A stretch of 64,000 nt of DNA. Origin: Rhodothermales bacterium. GTDB taxonomy: Bacteria > Bacteroidota > Rhodothermia > Rhodothermales > JANQRZ01. The notes beneath the pieces were generated by a model, which worked only from the letters and a program-made list of their open reading frames with translations, did no database searches and had not been told where the DNA came from. A program made the position numbers and the translations under genes. Each line of letters opens with the position of its first letter. Position 1 is the first letter of the stretch. This document shows positions 34,970 through 43,254 of the stretch, piece by piece. The stretch spans positions 62,001 to 126,000 of the forward strand of contig JBDUXZ010000003.1 in assembly GCA_039944855.1 (NCBI GenBank), written 5' to 3'.

Positions 34970-36457
34970 TTAACGTCGAGGGGACGCCCCGGTGCCCTCC
35001 CGCTCCGCCCGGCGCGTATGGACATAGTCGGAAACGTGCGGCCCGTAGGGCACGAGGAATGGCCCCAGATGATCGGCCCCGCGCACGGTACTCCGGCAGT
35101 TCGCCGCACCGCACGTGCACGGGAAGTCCGGCATCGTCTCGCCGTAGAACGTGGCGTAGTCGAGCGTGACCTCCTCCCCCGCCGCGATCGGCCGCCGCGC
35201 GACGACGTCGAGCCCGTCGAGCCACGCCGTCGGGTCGCAGCTGTGGTTGACGGGCCGCCATTCCTCCGGGTCGTCGCTCCACATCACCCAGACCTCGTCG
35301 GTGAGCGGCCACGCGTAGCGGGCGAACCAGTCCTTCCGCCGCTCGTCCCAGTGCCGCTCGACGTGGCTCCGCGTGACGAGCACATGCGGCTGCTCCTCGT
35401 AGTGCTGCACCGTCTTGCCTTCGGCGATGGGCTCGGTGGCGAACGTGCCGTAGTCGCCGCCGGGGCGTTCGCGGACCTCCCACGGCTCATGCCCGCGCCG
35501 GTGCCGCGCGAGCGCCGCCGCGAGGATTTGGGCGACGAAGCCGCGATGGCCGGCTTCGTCGTGCTGGAGGATGAGGTCGGCGCTGCCGGGGTCGGAGGGC
35601 GGGTAGAAAATCGCGCAGTTCGGGTTGATCTCCAGCAGGTACACCTCGCCCGCCGCGTCGACGCGGAAGTCGCACCGCCCGTAGCTCACGCCGCCGAGGC
35701 CGACGAACACGCGCCGCGCCGCCTCTTTCAGCCGCTCGGCGAGGGCGTCGTCGGCGCAGGGGCGGGCGTGCATGCCGTGGTAATCCACCCACTTCAGGTG
35801 GTAGTGCTTGAACGTCTCGCCTTCGGGGAAGCTGAACTCGATCGGGACGTAGGCCGTCGGCTGCTCCGCATCGTCGGGGTTCTCGGCGACGAGCACGGTG
35901 AACTCGCGGCCCTCGACGAACTCCTCGACGAGCGCCCCGCCGTACGTCTCCATCATCCGTTCGACCTGCTCGCGCAGCGCCTCGGCCGTTTCGACGCGGG
36001 AGTCGCGCGTGAGCCCGATGCTGCTGTAGCTGTTCGGGTGCTTGACGATGAGCGGGAACCGCAGCGTCTCGGCCCGCACCACATCGTCCAGCCGCCGGAC
36101 CATTACCGATGCAGGCGCGGCGATGCCCCACGCCCGTGCTACGCGCTTCATCGCCTCGCGCGACGGCTCGTAAAAGCGGGAGTCCGCGCCAGTGAACGGG
36201 AGGTCCAGCCGCTCCAGCGCCTGCACGACCTCGATCCCCGGCTGGTCCGCGTCCCACGCGCCGTCGCACAGGTTGAGGAAGACGTCGTACCCCTCCCGCG
36301 CGAGGGCGATGAGCTGCGGCACGGCCGTCTTCTTCGTGAGGTACACGAGGTCCGCCTCGTGCCCGTCGAGGTAGACCGTCGGGTCGTACGGGATGTCGTC
36401 GGCCGCGAGCGGCTGCTCGGAATCCTCGACGTGGTAACAGAGCACGCAGACGCGCAT
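34970..36457 (-). CDS. Fusion protein: D-Ala-D-Ala-ligase-like ATP-grasp domain + SET methyltransferase domain
   Basis: A 495-residue cytoplasmic protein. Residues 1-90 form a pre-ATP-grasp region (MRVCVLCYHVEDSEQP). Residues about 95-320 are a carboxylate-amine ligase fold related to D-Ala-D-Ala ligase: FPLIVKHPNSYSSIG (Lys139), ALVEEFVEGREFTVLV and the Mg-binding RCDFRVDAAGEVYLLEINPN (261-280). Residues about 330-440 are a SET domain: GDYGTFATEPIAEGK, RPVNHSCDPTAWLDG (NHSC, 404-407) and GEEVTLDYATFYGE (catalytic Tyr434 region). A post-SET CTCGAANC zinc-type cluster lies at 447-454. One chain thus appears able both to form a peptide or amide bond and to methylate lysine. Start 36457 matches the beginning of the fold. 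The nearest genes offer no obvious substrate. Confidence 0.88.
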   Translation of the reverse strand: MRVCVLCYHVEDSEQPLAADDIPYDPTVYLDGHEADLVYLTKKTAVPQLIALAREGYDVFLNLCDGAWDADQPGIEVVQALERLDLPFTGADSRFYEPSREAMKRVARAWGIAAPASVMVRRLDDVVRAETLRFPLIVKHPNSYSSIGLTRDSRVETAEALREQVERMMETYGGALVEEFVEGREFTVLVAENPDDAEQPTAYVPIEFSFPEGETFKHYHLKWVDYHGMHARPCADDALAERLKEAARRVFVGLGGVSYGRCDFRVDAAGEVYLLEINPNCAIFYPPSDPGSADLILQHDEAGHRGFVAQILAAALARHRRGHEPWEVRERPGGDYGTFATEPIAEGKTVQHYEEQPHVLVTRSHVERHWDERRKDWFARYAWPLTDEVWVMWSDDPEEWRPVNHSCDPTAWLDGLDVVARRPIAAGEEVTLDYATFYGETMPDFPCTCGAANCRSTVRGADHLGPFLVPYGPHVSDYVHTRRAEREGTGASPRR

Positions 36458-36524
36458 CGAAAAGAGTGGTTGGATAGCAGGAACGCGAAGTCTACGCCAC
36501 GTCAGCAATCCTGCGCCGCGTCGG

Positions 36525-36569
36525 AGTCCACGTCCCCCCTCCTTTGAGGAGGGGGACAGGGGGAGGTCC
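36525..36569 (+). repeat. Left 45-bp inverted repeat of the DUF559 cassette
   Basis: Reads AGTCCACGTCCCCCCTCCTT and continues to GGGGGAGGTCC. The reverse complement of 36989-37033 differs at only three positions. Each copy also contains an internal palindrome (CCCCTCCT/AGGAGGGG). Confidence 0.85.
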
Positions 36570-36583
36570 TCAACGGCACCCCC

Positions 36584-36967
36584 TCAATGCTCCCCCCGTC
36601 GCTCTTCCAGCACGAAGCGGATCGCATCGATTACAGTCTCGGGCTGCTCGAACACGAGCCGGTTCTCGAAACGCAGCACGCGGACACCCCGCGTGCGCAA
36701 AAACGCCTCTCGCTCCGCGTCATACTCCCTCCGCGCAGGACCCTCGTGGCTCGCCCCGTCGAGTTCGACGGCGAGTCCGAACTCAGCGCAGTAAAAGTCG
36801 AGTACGAAATGCCCGATGCTATGCTGGCGTCGGAACCGAACACCGTCGAGTTGGCCGCGACGGAGCATTTGCCACAGCGCACGCTCGGCCGGGGTCGCGC
36901 GGCGGCGGAGCGTGCGGCGGACGGGCTTCAAGCGCTTGAGATTGTCGTAGAATCGCTTGCGGGCCAT
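36584..36967 (-). CDS. DUF559 (Vsr-like) endonuclease domain protein
   Basis: A 127-residue protein of the DUF559 family within the PD-(D/E)XK nuclease superfamily, related to very-short-patch repair nucleases. Visible: RRATPAERALWQMLR, GVRFRRQHSIGHFVLDFYC (Asp), LAVELDGASHEG (Glu, Asp) and RGVRVLRFENRLV. It lies wholly inside a pair of 45-bp inverted repeats (36525-36569 and 36989-37033), an arrangement like a small mobile cassette. A cellular role has not been established for this type; it may cut DNA to promote its own spread (inference). Confidence 0.9.
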   Translation of the reverse strand: MARKRFYDNLKRLKPVRRTLRRRATPAERALWQMLRRGQLDGVRFRRQHSIGHFVLDFYCAEFGLAVELDGASHEGPARREYDAEREAFLRTRGVRVLRFENRLVFEQPETVIDAIRFVLEERRGEH

Positions 36968-36988
36968 GTGCGGTGTGGCAGATGTAGC

Positions 36989-37033
36989 GGACCTCCCCCT
37001 GCCCCCCTCCTCCGAGGAGGGGGGACGTGGACT
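36989..37033 (-). repeat. Right 45-bp inverted repeat of the DUF559 cassette
   Basis: Reverse complement of 36525-36569 with about 42 of 45 positions matching. Together the two copies delimit a 509-bp unit. Confidence 0.85.
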
Positions 37034-37063
37034 CTAACGTCTCACCTTGGACGAAGGGTGTAG

Positions 37064-37130
37064 GAGTGTGTACGTGTGGGAGTGGCTCGAACCTGACGTG
37101 GGAAGCACTCCCGAACGCCCGTACACACTC
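37064..37130. repeat. Nested inverted repeats downstream of the S9 peptidase gene
   Basis: GAGTGTGTACG (37064-37074) pairs with CGTACACACTC (37120-37130), and inside them GGGAGTG pairs with CACTCCC. The 67-bp structure lies 4 bp after the peptidase stop codon, so it can act as its terminator. Its GTGTACGTGTGGGAGTG text also looks like dispersed repeat DNA. Confidence 0.55.
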
Positions 37131-37134
37131 TATG

Positions 37135-39570
37135 CTACCCCTCGGTCTCGCCCGCCGTCCGCTTCGGACCGACGCTGTGCTCGATGAGGTCGAGGATGCG
37201 GTGGAGCTTGTCGGCCCACGACGTGGGCTCGGTGTAGCCGTGCGGCTCGACGGGCGCGATCGCCAGCTCCCAGTCGCGCTTGCCGAGTTCAATCAGGCGC
37301 TGGCTGAGGCGGAAGATGTCCTGCGGCTGCACGTTGTCGTCGATGAGCCCATGCGTGATCAGCAACGGGTCCTCCAGCCCGGCGGCGAAGTTGATCGGCG
37401 AGGAGCGGGCGAAGGCGAGGGAGTCCTGCGTCGGCGTGTTGAGGATGTTGGCGGTGTAGGTGTGGTTGTAGTGCGCCCAGTCCGTCACGGAGCGGAGCGC
37501 GGCACCGCCGCCGAAGTGCTCGGGCTCCGTGAAGAGCGCCATCAGCGTGAGGAAGCCACCGTACGAGCCGCCGTAGATCGCCACGCGCTCCCCGTCGATC
37601 CCGAACTCCTCGCCGACCCACTCGGAAGCGTTGACGTAGTCCTGCAGGTCGCGCCCGCCCATGTGTCGGTAGATCGCCGTACGCCAGTCGCGGCCGTACC
37701 CTGCCGAGCCGCGGTAGTCGATGTCGAGCACGAGGTAGCCAGCGTCGGCGAGGAGGTTGTGGAACTGGTACTCGCGGAAGTAGCTGCTCCACCAGCGGTG
37801 GACGTTCTGGAGGTAGCCCGCGCCGTGGACGAAGAAGACGGCCGCGCCGTTCGGGTTCTCGGGCCGGTAGATCCGCGCGGGCACCGCGGCGCCATCGCTC
37901 GCGGGGATCGTGACGATCTCGGCCTCGCGCCACGGGTACGCCCGCCACGCCTCCGTCGTCGACTGCGTCACCTGCCGCACCGGCGGCTGCCGCCCCTCCG
38001 GCGTCTCCCCGACGAGCGGCGGCTCGACGAAGACTTCGGGCGGGCGGGTGCTCTCGGAATGGAGGATCGCGAGCCACTCCTCGTCCGGCCCGAGCGCGGC
38101 GTCGTTGCGGCCGACCATCCGCGTCAGCCGATCGCGTTCACCCCCACCAACGGGCATCCGGTCGTAGTGCCACTCGAACGGCGAGCCCTCGCTGCTGCCG
38201 AAGTACCACCAGTCGCCGCCGCGCGAGAGCCGCACGTCCTCGACCTCGAAGTCGCCGCTCGTGACCTGGCGCGTCGCGCCCGTCGCCACGTCGACGGTGT
38301 AGAGGTGGCTGTAGCCGGAGGCCTCGCTCTGGAACCAGAACGTCTTCCCGTCGGGCAGCCAGCCGACGCTCGACGTGCCGCCCCACCACGAGATGCCGGG
38401 GCCGGCGACCCACGCCTCGTCGCGCTGCCGGTCGAGGCTCGTGACGGCGCCCGTCGCGGGGTCGAGCCGGGCGATCCAGCGGTCTTTGTTGTCGTACGTC
38501 CGCACGTCGAGCACGGCCCACTGGCCGTCAGGACTCCAGTACGGCCCAAACGCGAGGAACGTCCGCGAGGAGTCCGCCGTCTCGCCGCGCTCACGCGCGT
38601 AGTCCGGCGCGTCGAACGCCCCCGGCAACGTGCTCAGGTCGACGGCGAACGTCGTGTCCCGTTCGAGGTCCTGCACGTAGAGCGTCTGCGTGTCACCCGC
38701 CGCGCCGACTTTCGGGCGGGCCTTCATCTCCTCGGCGTAGCCGGAGCGTGTCACGTAGTCGGTCATGCTCGTCTGCGTCGGCTTCGCCTCGGTGGCGAGG
38801 ACGAAGGTGACGAACCGCTCGTTGGGGCTGAGCTGGAGCTGCTGGACGTTTTGGTCCCCGATGTAAAACGTCGGCGGCAGCGCGCGCGTGGCCTCTTCCC
38901 GTTCCTGCGCCGCGTCGCGAAGCGAGTCCTTACGCGCGGCCTCGCGTAGCACGTCGAAGAGGTCGAGTTGCTGGCGTTGGAGGAAAGCATCCTGCGCGCT
39001 GGACTCGGCGTCTTTCGGCTCGTCCCCCTCACGTAGGTCGGTGTGCTGGCGGACGAGTGCGGTCCCGAGGTCGAGCGAGTACACCTCGCCATCCCTCGTG
39101 AAGACGACGCGCTGCCCGTCGGGCGAGAAGCGTGGGTTCGATTCGCGCTCGCGCGTGTCGGTGAGCCGCCGGAGCGTGCCGGTGTCGAGGTTGTAGAGCT
39201 GCACGTCGCCGTCGCGGGCGAACACGCGTTGCGAGAAGTCGGCGTCGTAGGCGAGCCGGTCGGCGTGCCAGCCGGCGAAGCGCGGCGGGAGGGCGCGGCG
39301 CACGGCGGCGGGCACCTGCTCGGGCTCGGCGTCGCCCGGCCGGACGCGGTAGAGCGAGTCGGCCGGGAACTGCCCCTGCGGGTTCCACGCGAAGTAGACG
39401 TAGTCCCCGGCGTCGGTCCAGTGCACGCCCGACGGCCACGCGCCGATCCACATCTCGGGGTCCTGCGTGATCTGCTCGATGGTGAGCGGCGGACGCTCGG
39501 CCTCCTGCGCGGCGACGGGGACGGAGAGGAGTGCGGCGAGGCCGACGAGGACGAGCGGGCGGAGCGGCAT
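37135..39570 (-). CDS. S9 family peptidase (dipeptidyl-peptidase IV-like)
   Basis: An 811-residue exported serine peptidase. Signal peptide LVLVGLAALLSVPVAAQ; an N-terminal beta-propeller of the DPP IV type with WD-like units (NPRFSPDGQRVVFTRDGEVY, PYWSPDGQWAVLDVRTYD, SVGWLPDGKTFWFQSE); then an alpha/beta-hydrolase domain with YGGSYGGFLTLM (Ser669), DPLLITHGLIDDNVQPQ (Asp) and PVEPHGY (His). It removes dipeptides from peptide N-termini in the periplasm or outside. The start at 39570 is chosen for the signal peptide. Confidence 0.94.
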   Translation of the reverse strand: MPLRPLVLVGLAALLSVPVAAQEAERPPLTIEQITQDPEMWIGAWPSGVHWTDAGDYVYFAWNPQGQFPADSLYRVRPGDAEPEQVPAAVRRALPPRFAGWHADRLAYDADFSQRVFARDGDVQLYNLDTGTLRRLTDTRERESNPRFSPDGQRVVFTRDGEVYSLDLGTALVRQHTDLREGDEPKDAESSAQDAFLQRQQLDLFDVLREAARKDSLRDAAQEREEATRALPPTFYIGDQNVQQLQLSPNERFVTFVLATEAKPTQTSMTDYVTRSGYAEEMKARPKVGAAGDTQTLYVQDLERDTTFAVDLSTLPGAFDAPDYARERGETADSSRTFLAFGPYWSPDGQWAVLDVRTYDNKDRWIARLDPATGAVTSLDRQRDEAWVAGPGISWWGGTSSVGWLPDGKTFWFQSEASGYSHLYTVDVATGATRQVTSGDFEVEDVRLSRGGDWWYFGSSEGSPFEWHYDRMPVGGGERDRLTRMVGRNDAALGPDEEWLAILHSESTRPPEVFVEPPLVGETPEGRQPPVRQVTQSTTEAWRAYPWREAEIVTIPASDGAAVPARIYRPENPNGAAVFFVHGAGYLQNVHRWWSSYFREYQFHNLLADAGYLVLDIDYRGSAGYGRDWRTAIYRHMGGRDLQDYVNASEWVGEEFGIDGERVAIYGGSYGGFLTLMALFTEPEHFGGGAALRSVTDWAHYNHTYTANILNTPTQDSLAFARSSPINFAAGLEDPLLITHGLIDDNVQPQDIFRLSQRLIELGKRDWELAIAPVEPHGYTEPTSWADKLHRILDLIEHSVGPKRTAGETEG

Positions 39571-39635
39571 GGGCAGAGGCGTAGACCGGGGAACGTGCGG
39601 CGGAAAATACGCGCCGTCGCCGTCACGCGCTGCCG

Positions 39636-40007
39636 TCACGCACCGCCGATGCGGAGCCGGTCGGGCACGTCGTTGCGCTGCGGCTCGGGGTTGACGAGGC
39701 CGCCAGTGAGCGGGAGTTCAAACGCCGTCACGAACGGAGCGACGACGGAGAAGAAGAACTCCTGCTGGAACTCGACGAAGTCCTCGGCAAACCGGCCCTT
39801 CTCGTCGAGGTGCCCGAGGATGTCGACGTAGAACGTGCGGGGCCAGTCCGGGAAGCGCTCCTGCGCCTCACGGAGGAGGGCGACGACGTCCTGCGCGGCG
39901 CGCTCGAACGGGTGGTCCGGCTCCACGATGTGGTAGAGCGAGACCGTGTTGTCGAAGTTCATCGAGAGGCCGGGGGCCTCGGGCTTCTTGTAGTCCGGGA
40001 CGAGCAC
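39636..40007 (-). CDS. Conserved hypothetical protein (123 aa)
   Basis: A soluble, acidic 123-residue protein, ERAAQDVVALLREAQERFPDWPRTFYVDILGHLDEKGRFAEDF..., with no motif I can assign. The longer GTG start at 40007 is given; an internal ATG at 39962 (MNFDNTVSLYHIVE) is an equally good alternative. It lies 65 bp upstream of the S9 peptidase gene on the same strand. Confidence 0.65.
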   Translation of the reverse strand: MLVPDYKKPEAPGLSMNFDNTVSLYHIVEPDHPFERAAQDVVALLREAQERFPDWPRTFYVDILGHLDEKGRFAEDFVEFQQEFFFSVVAPFVTAFELPLTGGLVNPEPQRNDVPDRLRIGGA

Positions 40008-40121
40008 GAGCGCGACGGTAGGCTGACAGAGCGGAGCCCCAAATTAGGGGCCGGTCCACTGGCGGCGCGGCGAGGAATCTGAAAAGAACCCGCGCCGCGC
40101 GGCCTCATCGAATCGGAGCCC

Positions 40122-41564
40122 TCACCGCAGCAGCGTGACCCGCTGCGCGAAGCTCCCGCTCGCGCTCTCCAACCGCACGACGTAGACGCCGGCCGGGAGC
40201 GCGCCCGCCGCCAGTCGCACCGCCTGTGCCTCGGCCGTCGCCGGCCCGTCGTGGAGCACGGCCACCTCGCGCCCGAGCACGTCGTAGACGGCGACGCGGG
40301 CGGGCCCGGCCTCGGCGAGGGCGAACGTCAGCGCGGTCTCGGCGCGGAACGGGTTCGGCCCCGCCAGCCGCAACGAAGCCTCGCGCTCCGGCACTGCGCC
40401 CGGTTCCGTCGCGACCGCCGCGCGAGCGAGCCGATAGACCGACCCGAGATACCCGAGCACGTAGAGTTCGCCGTCGGCCCCTTCGCCGAACGAGGAAAGC
40501 AGGAAGTCCGCATCCAGCAACTCTGTGTTCGCGACGGCCCCGCTCACGGGGTCGACGGCCAGCGACCAGACCTTTCCGCTGATGAAATCGCCGTAGATGT
40601 ACGTCCCGACCAGCTCCGGCAGGGCCGTCCCGCGGTAGACGTAGCCGCCCGTCACCGAGCGCCCATCGCTCCGGTCGTACTCCCACACGGGCAACATGAG
40701 GCCCTCCATCGAGCAGTCCGTCCTCGGGTTGTAGCAGTGCAGCGCTTCCATCACGTCCCACCCGTAGTTGCCGCCGAGCACGACGCGGCTTACCTCCTCG
40801 TAGCTGTCCTGCCCGACATCGCCGAGCCACAGATCGCCCGTCTCCGCGTCGAAGGACATGCGCCACGGGCTGCGGAAGCCGTAGGCGTAGATCTCGTCGC
40901 GCTCCGGCCCATCGCTGCCGGCAAACGGGTTATCGGGCGGGATGCCGTAGGGCAAGCCGGGGTCCGGGTTGTCCACGTCGATGCGGAGGACGGAGCCGAG
41001 GAGGGTCGTGGGGTCCTGCCCGTTGACGGCCTGCGTCGCGCTGTTGCCCCCGTCGCCGAGTGGGAGGTAGAGGTAGCCATCGGGGCCGAACGCGATGCTT
41101 CCGCCGTTGTGGTTGAACTCCGGCTGCGCGACTTCGAGCAGCACCTCCTCGCTCGACGGATCGGCCACCGGCGGGTCATCCGCCGACCGGCTGAAGCGAG
41201 AGAACACGGTGCGGCGCGTCGCCCCCGTTCCGGCCACGTACCCGACGAAGACGTAGCCGTTGTCGGCGTAGTCGGGATGGAAGGCGAACCCCATGATTCC
41301 CCCCTCCAGGTTGCCCTCTCCGACGCGGTCCCGGATGTCGAGGTAGATCCCGAGCGGGCGCTCCCCTTCGATCACGCGGATCGCCCCGCGCTGTTCGGCG
41401 ACGTAGATCCGCCCGGCCTCGTCATGCCGGAGATCCGTGATGGGCCTGAAGTTGACGCCGGTAAACACCTCCTCCAGCGTCACCTGCGCCGTCGCTGCGG
41501 GCGCGGCGATGCAGAGCAGGATGATCGAGAACAGGAGGCGGAACGTGGGGGCGAAAGGGCGCAT
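40122..41564 (-). CDS. PQQ-type sugar dehydrogenase with T9SS sorting domain (copy 1)
   Basis: A 480-residue exported six-bladed propeller of the soluble glucose dehydrogenase/Hedgehog-interacting type. Signal LLFSIILLCIAAPAATAQ; then RIYVAEQRGAIRVIEG, GIMGFAFHPDYADNGYVFVGY, FNHNGGSIAFGPDGYLYLPLGDGG and GGNYGWDVMEALHCY. These carry the catalytic-histidine and PQQ-binding regions of the family. The T9SS tail starts LRLAGPNPFRAET. Likely oxidises sugars at the cell surface. Its C-terminal 210 bp is about 97 % identical to that of the next gene upstream. Confidence 0.92.
   Translation of the reverse strand: MRPFAPTFRLLFSIILLCIAAPAATAQVTLEEVFTGVNFRPITDLRHDEAGRIYVAEQRGAIRVIEGERPLGIYLDIRDRVGEGNLEGGIMGFAFHPDYADNGYVFVGYVAGTGATRRTVFSRFSRSADDPPVADPSSEEVLLEVAQPEFNHNGGSIAFGPDGYLYLPLGDGGNSATQAVNGQDPTTLLGSVLRIDVDNPDPGLPYGIPPDNPFAGSDGPERDEIYAYGFRSPWRMSFDAETGDLWLGDVGQDSYEEVSRVVLGGNYGWDVMEALHCYNPRTDCSMEGLMLPVWEYDRSDGRSVTGGYVYRGTALPELVGTYIYGDFISGKVWSLAVDPVSGAVANTELLDADFLLSSFGEGADGELYVLGYLGSVYRLARAAVATEPGAVPEREASLRLAGPNPFRAETALTFALAEAGPARVAVYDVLGREVAVLHDGPATAEAQAVRLAAGALPAGVYVVRLESASGSFAQRVTLLR
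40174..40383 (-). repeat. Near-identical sorting-domain DNA segment, copy A
   Basis: This 210-bp stretch matches 41669-41878 with seven mismatches and no gaps by eye. It encodes the core of the T9SS domain (LRLAGPNPFR ... YDVLGREVAVLHDGPATAEAQ). The catalytic regions of the two genes are far more diverged. Confidence 0.85.
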
Positions 41565-41616
41565 CGTATGCGTCGTGGAGTGGGTTCGGTCGGAGGCGGG
41601 GCAGTCAGCGGGGCGG

Positions 41617-43062
41617 TCAGCGGACGAGCATCACTTTCAGCGTGTGCTCGGCGCTGCCGGACGTCAGCCGCACGACGTAGAGGCCGGCCGGGAGCGCACC
41701 CGCCGCCAGCCGCACCGCCTGCGCCTCGGCCGTCGCCGGCCCGTCGTGGAGCACGGCCACCTCGCGCCCGAGCACGTCGTAGACGGCGACGCGGGCGGGC
41801 CCGGCCTCGGCGAGGGCGAACGTCAGCGCGGTCTCGCCGCGGAACGGATTCGGCCCCGCCAGCCGCAGCGAAGCCTCGTCACGCTCCGGCACCCCGACGG
41901 TGTCCGACGTGCCCTCCTGGAAGAAGCGGTAGACGCGGCCGTTCTGACGGACGAAGTAGAGCTCGCCGGCCGCATCTTCACCAAAGGAAGTGAGCGTGCT
42001 GAAGGTGCCGACAGCGAGCGCCTCATTCGTCACCGGACGGCCCGAATCGTCGAGCGCCCAGAGCTGCCCGCTGCAGTAGTCGCCGTAGATGTAGCGCCCT
42101 TCGAGCGCGGGCACGTCGCTGCCTCGGTAGACGTAGCCGCCGGTGACGGAGCAGTGGGGCGATCCGGACTGGCTGCTGTACACCCACGCGGGGAACGTGA
42201 GGCCCTCGGGATCGCACGGCCCGTCGAAGCAGGCGTTGCCCTCGTACGTATTCCAGCCGTAGTTGCCGCCGTCTTCCATCCGATCTACCTCCTCCCACGC
42301 GCCCTGGCCGACGTCGGCGATCCAGCCCTCGCCGGTCTCGCGGTCGAAGGAGAAGCGCCACGGGTTGCGGAGGCCCCAGGCGTAGATCTCGTCGCACGAG
42401 CCGCCCGGCCCGTCGGCGATCGCGTTCGGCGGAACGGTGTAGTTCGCGCCCGGGCCGCCGCAGTCGGGCGCAGTGCCGCCGCCGTCGACGTCGAGGCGGA
42501 GGATGGCGCCGAGGAGCGTCGTGGGGTCCTGCCCGTTCTCTTCCGGGTCGCCGCCGGAGCCGCCGTCGCCGAAGGAGGCGTAGAGGTAGCCGTCGGGCCC
42601 GAAGGCGAGGCCGCCGCCGTTGTGGTTGCTGAACGGCTGCGCGATGTCGAGCAGGACCAGCTCGCTATCGGGGTCGCCCTGCTGCGGGTTCGCCGTCGAA
42701 CGGGAGAACCGCGAGACGCGCGAGCGCAGCGGGCTCGCCACCGTGTAGTTGACGTAGAAGTACCCGTTCGTCTCGTAGTCCGGGTGGAACGCGAGCCCGA
42801 GCAGCCCCGTCTCGCCGCCGCTCGTGACGCGGTCATCGATGTCGAGGAAGACGCTCGTCGTGCTCACGTCGGGGTCGTTGTCGAAGACGCGGATGACGCC
42901 GCGCTGCTCGACGACGTAGAGGAGGTCCGGGTTCACCGGGTCGTGCTCGACGCCGACCGGGCTGCTGAAGGTGAGGTTGGGAAAGGCGAGGTCCGCGCTG
43001 AGTTGGGCGGATGCGGGGGCCGCGAAGGCGAGGAGGAGCGCGGCGAAGAGGAGGGGGCGCAT
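41617..43062 (-). CDS. PQQ-type sugar dehydrogenase with T9SS sorting domain (copy 2)
   Basis: A 481-residue paralogue of the previous gene, 52 bp upstream and in the same direction. Signal LLFAALLLAFAAPASAQ; LLYVVEQRGVIRVFDN, GLLGLAFHPDYETNGYFYVNY, FSNHNGGGLAFGPDGYLYASFGDGG and NYGWNTYEGNACF mark the six-bladed propeller. Several cysteines (CGGPG, CDEIY, CFDGPC, CSVTGG, CSGQLW) suggest disulfides consistent with export. The C-terminal T9SS domain is nearly identical in DNA to that of copy 1. Confidence 0.92.
   Translation of the reverse strand: MRPLLFAALLLAFAAPASAQLSADLAFPNLTFSSPVGVEHDPVNPDLLYVVEQRGVIRVFDNDPDVSTTSVFLDIDDRVTSGGETGLLGLAFHPDYETNGYFYVNYTVASPLRSRVSRFSRSTANPQQGDPDSELVLLDIAQPFSNHNGGGLAFGPDGYLYASFGDGGSGGDPEENGQDPTTLLGAILRLDVDGGGTAPDCGGPGANYTVPPNAIADGPGGSCDEIYAWGLRNPWRFSFDRETGEGWIADVGQGAWEEVDRMEDGGNYGWNTYEGNACFDGPCDPEGLTFPAWVYSSQSGSPHCSVTGGYVYRGSDVPALEGRYIYGDYCSGQLWALDDSGRPVTNEALAVGTFSTLTSFGEDAAGELYFVRQNGRVYRFFQEGTSDTVGVPERDEASLRLAGPNPFRGETALTFALAEAGPARVAVYDVLGREVAVLHDGPATAEAQAVRLAAGALPAGLYVVRLTSGSAEHTLKVMLVR
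41669..41878 (-). repeat. Near-identical sorting-domain DNA segment, copy B
   Basis: Partner of 40174-40383; see that entry. Same orientation and same length. Confidence 0.85.
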
Positions 43063-43254
43063 GACGGACGGGGTCGTGGTGGGCGATGCGGGGCCGATAT
43101 ATACTAAAAAACGGCGCAGCTTGGAAGGCGGATCGGCACCACCCGAGCAGATGGGAACGCCTGTGCGAGCGGCCGGCCGGACAGGAGGCACGATGGCCCG
43201 GCGCCTCGTCGTTGATGTAGCTTCCGCCCTTTCCCGTTCGCCTTCCCCTCCCCG

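Noticed and set aside
36525-37033. Insertion sequence
   Set aside because: The only gene is DUF559, not a transposase, so it is described as an inverted-repeat cassette.
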